19,457 bases of DNA from CAIKZY01 sp044345075 (GTDB taxonomy: Bacteria > Actinomycetota > Actinomycetes > S36-B12): contig JBIJBU010000022.1 of the NCBI GenBank assembly GCA_044345075.1, positions 1-19,457 of the forward strand. Direction: 5' to 3'. The notes under the pieces are model-generated. The model worked only from the letters and a program-made list of their open reading frames with translations. It searched no databases and was not told where the DNA came from. Below are positions 14,732 to 19,457 of the stretch, one piece after another. A program made the position numbers and the translations under genes. Positions within the stretch are counted from its first letter, which is position 1. Each line of letters starts with the position of its first letter.

Positions 14732-14959
14732 TTAATTGCCGAAGACGAAGGGAACGACGAAGCCGATGAGGGCAAGTGCCTCAGCAAGGGCGAAGCCGAG
14801 GAGCATGTTCTGGCGAATGACGCCGTAGGCCTCAGGCTGGCGGGCGATTGCCTGCACACCCTGGCCGAAGATGATGCCGATACCGATGCCGGGACCAATG
14901 GCTGCCAGGCCGTAGCCGACGGAGCCGATCGAGCCGGTGAGCTCTGCGAGGAGCGTCAT
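14732..14959 (-). CDS. atpE: Fo ATP synthase c subunit (rotor ring)
   Basis: A 75-residue hairpin of two membrane helices. Helix 1 carries the glycine-rich GPGIGIG packing motif (22-28), the polar loop is R40-Q41-P42, and helix 2 has the ion-carrying carboxylate E60 (GFALAEALALIGF). The residues around E60 and the helix-1 site lack the Gln and Ser/Thr ligands of sodium-type rings, so proton coupling is expected. A good ribosome-binding site (AAAGGA) precedes the ATG at 14959, and a stable hairpin lies just upstream of it. Confidence 0.98.
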   Translation of the reverse strand: MTLLAELTGSIGSVGYGLAAIGPGIGIGIIFGQGVQAIARQPEAYGVIRQNMLLGFALAEALALIGFVVPFVFGN

Positions 14960-14981
14960 GTCGTTTCCTTTACTTTTCGGG

Positions 14982-15001
14982 CCGACGGCCAGTTCCGTCG
15001 G
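14982..15001 (-). promoter_or_regulatory. Hairpin upstream of atpE
   Basis: Read on the minus strand, CCGACGG (15001-14995), a 6-base loop and CCGTCGG (14988-14982) form a perfect 7-bp stem. It ends 22 bases before the atpE ATG and just before the A/G-rich AAAGTAAAGGAAAC ribosome-binding region. It may influence RNA processing, stability or the high translation needed for the c ring. Confidence 0.55.
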
Positions 15002-15031
15002 TCTGAGGCTTCAAACCAGTTATTCAGTTGT

Positions 15032-15052
15032 GCGGAGCGCTTAGTGCTCCGC
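15032..15052 (-). promoter_or_regulatory. Hairpin over the atpB stop codon
   Basis: GCGGAGC (15052-15046), a 7-base loop and GCTCCGC (15038-15032) form a 7-bp stem whose loop contains the atpB TAA stop (15043-15041). With the second hairpin 30 bases downstream it makes the 81-base atpB-atpE gap unusually structured. No T-run follows, so it is not a standard terminator. Confidence 0.5.
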
Positions 15053-15868
15053 GTGTAGCGCACCGTTGATGTAGACAGCGGCGAGCAGGGTGAAGATGTA
15101 CGCCTGAAGTGCCTGGATCAGCACCTCAAATCCGGTGAGAGCCACAGCGACCGCGAAGGACGCGACTGAGCCCAGGATACCGACCACGCTTGCGCTGATC
15201 AGGTAGAAGGCCGCGACCGAGAAGGACGCGATGAGCAGATGGCCCGCGAACATGTTCGCGAACAGACGCACGGAGTGCGTGAAGGGGCGGACCAAGATGT
15301 TCGAGATGAGCTCGATCGGCGCCAGCAGGATGTACATCGCCTTCGGGACGCCCGGCGGGAACATCATGTTCTTGAAGAACGGAATGAAGCCCTGCTTGTA
15401 GATGCCCAGGGGGACCCACGTGGCGTAGACGATGATCGCGAAGGCGACCGGAATGGCGAAGATCGAGGTGACCGGGATCTGCGCGAAAGGCACGATGGCC
15501 CAGAAGTTGAGTAGCCACACGAGGAAGAAGAACGAGAACAGGAAGGGGACGAACTTGTCGCCCTCCTTGCCCATGGCCTCGCGGGCGATGCCGTCACGGA
15601 TGAAGAGGTAACCGACCTCGCCGACATTCTGCGAGCCACGGGGCACCAGCTTCGGCTTACGGAAGGCGTAGAGGAAGAAGCCGAGGATGATCGCGACCGC
15701 CAAGAACAGAAGGATCGTGGTCTTGGTGATGTCGAAGGTGACGCCGAAAATGGTCGGGGACACCATGGCGTCGAACTGGAAGATTTCGGCACCGGGCGCG
15801 GGGAAACCGCAGCCCGACATCAGATGGCACGAGGGCCCGCCGGAGGCGAGTACTACATCAGCCGACAC
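15041..15868 (-). CDS. atpB: Fo ATP synthase a subunit
   Basis: A 275-residue polytopic membrane subunit forming the proton half-channels. The essential arginine is R201 in FTHSVRLFANMFAGH (197-210), and the last helices (GFEVLIQALQAYIFTLLAAVYI) are typical of the family. The N-terminus carries a C14...C20-G-F-P-A-P-G segment that I recognise from other actinobacterial AtpB proteins. The GTG start at 15868 is well supported by TTGGAGGATCTGC immediately upstream (GGAGG about 6 bases before the GTG). It is 57 bases downstream of the atpZ-like gene. Confidence 0.97.
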   Translation of the reverse strand: MSADVVLASGGPSCHLMSGCGFPAPGAEIFQFDAMVSPTIFGVTFDITKTTILLFLAVAIILGFFLYAFRKPKLVPRGSQNVGEVGYLFIRDGIAREAMGKEGDKFVPFLFSFFFLVWLLNFWAIVPFAQIPVTSIFAIPVAFAIIVYATWVPLGIYKQGFIPFFKNMMFPPGVPKAMYILLAPIELISNILVRPFTHSVRLFANMFAGHLLIASFSVAAFYLISASVVGILGSVASFAVAVALTGFEVLIQALQAYIFTLLAAVYINGALHAEH

Positions 15869-15925
15869 GCAGATCCTCCAAGAACTGCCACGGTGCGAGA
15901 TCTGGTGATCACGCGCCCTTTAGAA

Positions 15926-16162
15926 CTACCGGTATTGCCGTCGAACGCGCTCTCGGCGGATTTCATCTGCGTCGAGCGTGGTGTCTTCCTTGCCAAGCCC
16001 TCTGAAGATCAGGAAGTACGAGAGCCCCAGGCCGAAAAGCGCCCCGATGGCCATCAGCACTGCCTGGTGTCCGACCCACAGGGATACCACCCAGCCGATC
16101 GCGGTGTAGAGGATCAGACCGGCGATCAAGCGACTAGAGATTGACCATGCAGAGTCGGCCAT
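15926..16162 (-). CDS. AtpZ/AtpI-like small membrane protein
   Basis: A 78-residue protein from ATG 16162 with two membrane helices (about 11-30 and 34-54) and a charged C-terminal tail (EDTTLDADEIRRERVRRQYR). Position directly before atpB, size, and the core GLILYTAIGWVVSLWVGHQ...LMAIGALFGLGLSY match the AtpZ (ATPase gene 1) family, which is thought to help c-ring assembly or divalent-ion handling together with AtpI. The family usually has an acidic residue after the GW-hydrophobic segment (GWLLDRW); here the segment reads GWVVSLW. The frame is open to 16333, but that extension overlaps the previous gene antisense to nothing recognisable and is not family-like. GAGGA precedes the ATG by about 9 bases. 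Confidence 0.75.
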   Translation of the reverse strand: MADSAWSISSRLIAGLILYTAIGWVVSLWVGHQAVLMAIGALFGLGLSYFLIFRGLGKEDTTLDADEIRRERVRRQYR

Positions 16163-16248
16163 TCTTCGAGATTCCTCGGAAGAAGTAGACCGCTGTGTTT
16201 CGACCGAACCGTACCACCATGACCGGCGTGCAGGTGGTGTGGGGGCCA

Positions 16249-16668
16249 TCACTTTCCGGCCCCGGGATCGACGTACAACACCTTGGTGCGGGCGAAGATC
16301 CAGACCTCGGCCGCGGTCCAGACAAGGGTGCACAAGACAACGGTCATGGCGAAGACCTTGGTGTCGAAAAGTGTTGTTTCCGAGAACAAAATGATGAGTA
16401 CGAACAGGATTCCGATCTTCGCCAGGTAGATCACCAGCGCCACTGACATGGCTAGTTCAGGGTTGGTTCGCAGCACTTTGCCCAAGGTCAGCTGGCCCGC
16501 AGAGAAGAAGACGACAACGACCACTGTGGCGAAGATCGCACCGATCACGCCCGCCGAACCGGAGATGAAGGCCGAGATCACGGTGATGATCGCGCCCGCC
16601 AGGACAGTCAGGATGCCGGCTCTCTTGAGAACCAGGGCGTCAATGGTGGCGGGCGGGGTGCTGGACAC
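16249..16668 (-). CDS. atpI: AtpI-like ATP synthase accessory membrane protein
   Basis: A 139-residue protein with four predicted membrane helices (about 16-36, 40-62, 72-94 and 104-125) and short loops, in the position of atpI at the head of an actinobacterial atp operon. AtpI proteins are accessory factors reported to assist c-ring assembly or ion supply; they are not part of the working enzyme. Similarity is judged from topology, size and context more than from a diagnostic motif. The GTG start at 16668 has no Shine-Dalgarno sequence. Instead TAGCGT preceded by TGA (an extended -10) ends six bases upstream, suggesting the operon transcript begins at the GTG. The 86-base gap to the next gene contains no clear regulatory site. 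Confidence 0.75.
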   Translation of the reverse strand: MSSTPPATIDALVLKRAGILTVLAGAIITVISAFISGSAGVIGAIFATVVVVVFFSAGQLTLGKVLRTNPELAMSVALVIYLAKIGILFVLIILFSETTLFDTKVFAMTVVLCTLVWTAAEVWIFARTKVLYVDPGAGK

Positions 16669-16674
16669 CCTGTG

Positions 16675-16683
16675 ACGCTATCA
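16675..16683 (-). promoter_or_regulatory. Putative extended -10 of the atp operon promoter (leaderless)
   Basis: On the minus strand TGA-TAGCGT, then six bases CACAGG, then the atpI GTG. The TGN directly before a TANNNT hexamer is an extended -10, which can function without a good -35; none is visible. The predicted start point is the G of the GTG at 16668. Confidence 0.5.
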
Positions 16684-16702
16684 AATGGTTGACGAGGCAG
16701 TA

Positions 16703-16718
16703 CCACCGTCCACGGTGG
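16703..16718. promoter_or_regulatory. Inverted repeat upstream of the atp operon promoter
   Basis: CCACCGT-CC-ACGGTGG, a perfect 7-bp inverted repeat, lies 7 bases beyond the wecA-like stop. Relative to the predicted atp start at 16668 it spans -35 to -50 and is centred near -43, an activator-like position. It could instead be a weak terminator hairpin for the upstream gene, but no T-run follows. Confidence 0.4.
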
Positions 16719-16724
16719 GGTGGC

Positions 16725-17840
16725 TCACGCCCGCATGCGCGAGGTGGCGGACTCCCCCAGGTCACTACGACCTGGCCGCCGGACTGCCCACAGGAGCACG
16801 GCCAGACCCAGGGCGAAGCCACCGAGGGCGTAAGGCACCGGAACGAAGGCCACTGCCACGGCAGCGAAGGCGATGAGGGCTGTCCAGGCGTACATGAGGA
16901 TGACCGCACGGCGCTGGGAATGACCCATCTCCAGGAGTCGGTGATGCAGATGCTGCTTGTCTGGGGCAAATGGGCTTCGGCCGGCGCGGGTGCGACGCAC
17001 GACGGCAAGCAGCAGGTCAACGAGCGGCACGGCCATCACCGCCACCGGGAGCAAGATCGGCAGCAGCGCCGGCAGCAATGTGGCTCGTCCCACTGCATTG
17101 GGATCGACCTGCCCTGAAAGCGTGATCGTGGCGGCGGCCAGCAGCAAGCCGAGCATCATCGAGCCGGTATCGCCCATGAAGATCTTGGCCGGGAAGGTGT
17201 TGCTGGGCAGGAAGCCCAGGCACATTCCCACGAGCAGAGCACTCACCAAGGTCGCGAGCGTTGCGCGTTCGACACCCATCTCGACCGACAGCAGATACGA
17301 ATAGGCGAAGAAAGCACCTGCCGCTACGGCCACGATGCCGGCGGCCAGCCCATCGAGCCCGTCAATGAAGTTGATGGCATTGATGCTTACCAAGACGATC
17401 AGCACGGTCACGAGAACGCTCGTCAGCGGATCGAGAACGAAGGTTCCCCCGATCGGCAGCCAGACCACCGCGATGCCCTGGAATGCCATCAAGCCTGCGG
17501 CCAGTACTTGACCGGCGAGTTTCACCGGCGCATCAAGGCCCCACTTGTCATCGACAATGCCCAAAATGACGATGACGGCGACACCGGAGAGCAACGCCCA
17601 CTGCTGATTGCCGCCGGAGAAGACGGACTTCATCATCGGCAGCTTGCTGGCGAGCAGCAAGCCGGCCAAAAGGCCGAGCAGCATGGCCAGACCGCCGAGA
17701 CGAGGGGTCGGCTCTGCGTGAACATCGCGATCGCGTACCTCGGCCATGAAGCCCCACCGGATCGCGAGAGCGCGAACAAGTGGGGTCGTCAAGTACGTGA
17801 CCGCCGCGGCGGCCAGTAGGCAAAGGACGTATTCGCGCAA
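16725..17840 (-). CDS. wecA: Polyprenyl-phosphate N-acetylglucosamine-1-phosphate transferase (WecA/Rfe type)
   Basis: A 371-residue polytopic membrane enzyme of the polyprenyl-phosphate HexNAc-1-P transferase family, which transfers a sugar-1-phosphate from a UDP-sugar to the lipid carrier on the cytoplasmic face. It shows TPRLGG (45-50), the metal-binding D97-D98 in GIVDDKWGL, N154-AINFIDGLDGLAAG (catalytic Asp region), F221-MGDTGS and the C-terminal HLHHRLLEMGHS (297-308). The HLHH motif and its place beside the atp operon favour the WecA/Rfe group, which starts arabinogalactan-linker or wall-polysaccharide synthesis, over MraY. The start is TTG at 17840 (MREYVLCL matches relatives), 11 bases after glyA, with only a weak ribosome-binding site. 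Sugar specificity is inferred. Confidence 0.9.
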   Translation of the reverse strand: MREYVLCLLAAAAVTYLTTPLVRALAIRWGFMAEVRDRDVHAEPTPRLGGLAMLLGLLAGLLLASKLPMMKSVFSGGNQQWALLSGVAVIVILGIVDDKWGLDAPVKLAGQVLAAGLMAFQGIAVVWLPIGGTFVLDPLTSVLVTVLIVLVSINAINFIDGLDGLAAGIVAVAAGAFFAYSYLLSVEMGVERATLATLVSALLVGMCLGFLPSNTFPAKIFMGDTGSMMLGLLLAAATITLSGQVDPNAVGRATLLPALLPILLPVAVMAVPLVDLLLAVVRRTRAGRSPFAPDKQHLHHRLLEMGHSQRRAVILMYAWTALIAFAAVAVAFVPVPYALGGFALGLAVLLWAVRRPGRSDLGESATSRMRA

Positions 17841-17851
17841 GCGTCAGCTCG

Positions 17852-19126
17852 TTAGCTCACGAGCGCCGGGTACGCGGGATGCGTGGCACACAATGCTGCA
17901 ACCTCAGCAGCAATGCCCGCAGCCTGAGTGCCGTCGGCATCACGTACGGCGCGACCGATCAACGAGGCGATGACCGCCATATCGGGCTCGGTCATGCCCT
18001 GGGTAGTCGTAGCCGGAGTGCCTACGCGGATACCCGAGGCCACCATCGGCGGCTGCGGGTCATACGGGATCGCGTTCTTGTTGAGCGTGATGCGCGCGGC
18101 ATCGCAGCGCTGCTCTGCCTCGGTTCCGTTCACGCCCAGACCCTGCAGATCGATGAGTGCCAGGTGCGTATCGGTACCACCGCTGACAGCCCGCATGCCT
18201 TCAGCTTCAAGACCCTTCGCGAGCGCCTGCGCGTTCGCGATGACCTGCTTCGCGTACTGCTGGTACTCGGTAGTTGCGGCTTCCTTAAGCGCAACAGCCT
18301 TGGCAGCCACTGCATGCATGAGCGGGCCACCCTGCATCATCGGGAACACGGCCTTGTCGATCTTTGCTGCGTGCTCTTCCTTGCACAAGATCATGCCGCC
18401 ACGCGGGCCACGGAGAACCTTGTGGGTGGTGAAGCAGACCACGTCGGCATGCGGAACCGGGCTCGGGATTGCCTTGCCAGCGACAAGACCGATGAAGTGC
18501 GCGGCATCCACCATCAAGATTGCGCCGACTTCGTCGGCAATTGAACGGAAGGCAGCGAAATCGACCAAGCGCGGATATGCGGTCGCACCGCAGATGATCA
18601 TCTTCGGCTTGTGCTCGAGGGCGAGTGCGCGAACCTCGTCGTAGTCGATCATTTCGGTGTCCTGGCGCACACCGTACGAAACGATGTTGAACCACTTACC
18701 CGAGAAGTTGACCTTCGAACCGTGGGTGAGATGACCGCCGTGCGGCAGGCTCATAGCCAACACGGTGTCGCCGGGCATCGTGAAGGCACCGTAGACGGCA
18801 AGATTTGCACTGGCGCCGGAATGTGGCTGCAGGTTGGCGTGCTCGGCACCGAAGAGGGTCTTCGCGCGCTCGATGCCGATGTTCTCGGCGATGTCAACGT
18901 CAGAGCAGCCACCGTAGTAGCGCTTCCCGGGGTAGCCCTCGGCGTACTTATTCGACAGGGTGGAGCCGAGAGCTGCGAGCACTGCGGGAGACGTGAAGTT
19001 CTCGCTGGCAATGAGCTGCAGGCCACTGCGCAGGCGTTCCAGCTCAGAGAGGATCACTGATGCGATCTCGGGATCCTCGGCGGTCAGTGCGTCGAAGTCA
19101 GGGCCCCAGAACGGTGTCGCGGTCAT
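17852..19126 (-). CDS. glyA: Serine hydroxymethyltransferase
   Basis: A 424-residue cytoplasmic PLP enzyme converting serine and tetrahydrofolate to glycine and 5,10-methylene-tetrahydrofolate. It shows LIASENFTSPAVLAALGS (38-55), YAEGYPGKRYYGG (61-73), MVDAAHFIGLVA (205-216) and the PLP Schiff-base lysine K236 in CFTTHKVLRGPRGG. Length and ends match bacterial GlyA. The ATG at 19126 is preceded by a strong AAGGAGAGAG ribosome-binding site. It lies 44 bases after sua5 and 11 bases before the wecA-like gene, so the three probably form one transcript. Confidence 0.98.
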   Translation of the reverse strand: MTATPFWGPDFDALTAEDPEIASVILSELERLRSGLQLIASENFTSPAVLAALGSTLSNKYAEGYPGKRYYGGCSDVDIAENIGIERAKTLFGAEHANLQPHSGASANLAVYGAFTMPGDTVLAMSLPHGGHLTHGSKVNFSGKWFNIVSYGVRQDTEMIDYDEVRALALEHKPKMIICGATAYPRLVDFAAFRSIADEVGAILMVDAAHFIGLVAGKAIPSPVPHADVVCFTTHKVLRGPRGGMILCKEEHAAKIDKAVFPMMQGGPLMHAVAAKAVALKEAATTEYQQYAKQVIANAQALAKGLEAEGMRAVSGGTDTHLALIDLQGLGVNGTEAEQRCDAARITLNKNAIPYDPQPPMVASGIRVGTPATTTQGMTEPDMAVIASLIGRAVRDADGTQAAGIAAEVAALCATHPAYPALVS

Positions 19127-19170
19127 CTCTCTCCTTGTTGGCGCAGTACTCGGCTAGTGCAGGGCACACT

Positions 19171-19457
19171 CTACGCAGGGGTGGTCATACCCGGCACGAC
19201 CGAGCGAAGCTGCTCCAAGGTGATAGCGCCCTCACGCAGGAGCACCGGAACCTCACCTGTCGCATCCACCACAGTGCTTGGCCGAGAGAGCATCGGATCC
19301 GCTCCGAGTGGACCCGCATCGAGTGCGATGCTCACGGTCTCCCCCAGCACCTCAAGTGCATCGTCGACTGTTAAGGCGGCTGCTCCGCCTACGGCATTCG
19401 CACCTGTCACGATCATCGGACCGGTGGCCCGGAGGATCTCCAAGGTCACCGGATGCA
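19171..19457 (-). CDS. Sua5/YwlC/YrdC threonylcarbamoyl-AMP synthase, C-terminal part (truncated by window)
   Basis: The frame is open to the right edge of the window, so only about the last 95 residues are present; the GTG at 19449 is internal. The residues HP-VTLEILRATGPMIVTGAN, then STVVDATGEVPVLLREGAI, match the C-terminal half of Sua5/YrdC, which makes threonylcarbamoyl-adenylate for the t6A modification of ANN-decoding tRNAs. Where relatives usually read SSAN-x-SG, this copy reads TGANAVGG, so the conserved Ser of the SxN element is Gly. It is the first of the sua5-glyA-wecA cluster visible here, an order I know from other actinobacteria. Confidence 0.85.
   Translation of the reverse strand, partial: HPVTLEILRATGPMIVTGANAVGGAAALTVDDALEVLGETVSIALDAGPLGADPMLSRPSTVVDATGEVPVLLREGAITLEQLRSVVPGMTTPA

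Noticed and set aside
16163..16333. N-terminal extension of the AtpZ-like protein
   Set aside because: It overlaps the end of atpI in another frame and is Arg-rich without similarity; the ATG at 16162 has a ribosome-binding site.
1..19457. CRISPR arrays, tRNA/rRNA genes, insertion sequences, prophage or toxin-antitoxin genes
   Set aside because: I looked on both strands and saw no direct-repeat arrays, cloverleaf-like sequences, transposase motifs or phage genes; all stretches are explained by housekeeping genes with short gaps.

Overview
This 19.5 kb window looks like chromosomal core genome from a moderately GC-rich actinobacterium (Actinomycetota). The reasons are its gene content and order: sua5, glyA, a WecA/Rfe-type transferase and a complete F1Fo ATP synthase operon (atpI, atpZ, atpB, atpE, atpF, atpH, atpA, atpG, atpD, atpC), followed by a PduO adenosyltransferase, a mycobacterial-type MurA and NucS. 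NucS is the non-canonical mismatch endonuclease of actinobacteria. Species cannot be assigned from the window. I see no tRNA, rRNA, CRISPR array, insertion sequence or other sign of recent transfer, and no gene-free stretch longer than about 90 bases.

Layout from left to right. Positions 1-1670 (+) hold the 3' part of an acyltransferase-3/SGNH membrane O-acyltransferase gene cut by the window edge. It converges, with a 7-base overlap, on a four-gene minus-strand operon at 6477-1664: ethylmalonyl-CoA mutase, nucS, a tandem-fused 3-hydroxyacyl-CoA dehydrogenase and a small Cys/His protein. A small membrane-anchored DUF2007-like gene (6538-6858, +) overlaps the 3' end of murA (8111-6855, -). Divergent from murA is pduO (8189-8764, +). 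It is separated from the convergent atp operon by a perfect 15-bp-stem terminator. The atp operon fills 16668-8830 (-), and wecA-like, glyA and the 3' part of sua5 (19457-16725, -) lie upstream of it.

Functional links. Ecm needs adenosylcobalamin, which PduO makes; the hydroxyacyl-CoA dehydrogenase can supply 3-hydroxybutyryl-CoA. Together they point to an ethylmalonyl-CoA-type C2 assimilation or acyl-CoA precursor pathway, although its diagnostic enzyme, crotonyl-CoA carboxylase/reductase, is not in the window. MurA, the WecA-like enzyme and possibly the acyltransferase act on the cell envelope. SHMT supplies one-carbon units and Sua5 modifies tRNA.

Most notable observations. (1) Four transcription-unit-leading genes (ecm, murA, pduO, atpI) each have a TANNNT -10 hexamer ending exactly six bases before the start codon, the geometry of leaderless mRNAs, whereas most operon-internal genes have a Shine-Dalgarno sequence. 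(2) The two halves of the fused dehydrogenase both keep a full catalytic set but carry different Rossmann signatures (NAD-like and NADP-like). (3) MurA has Asp in place of the fosfomycin-target Cys. (4) A 23-bp palindrome encloses the murA -10 box and start codon. (5) There are two hairpins in the atpB-atpE junction. I did not find a clearly undescribed multi-gene system; the window is mainly conserved housekeeping sequence with several unusual details.
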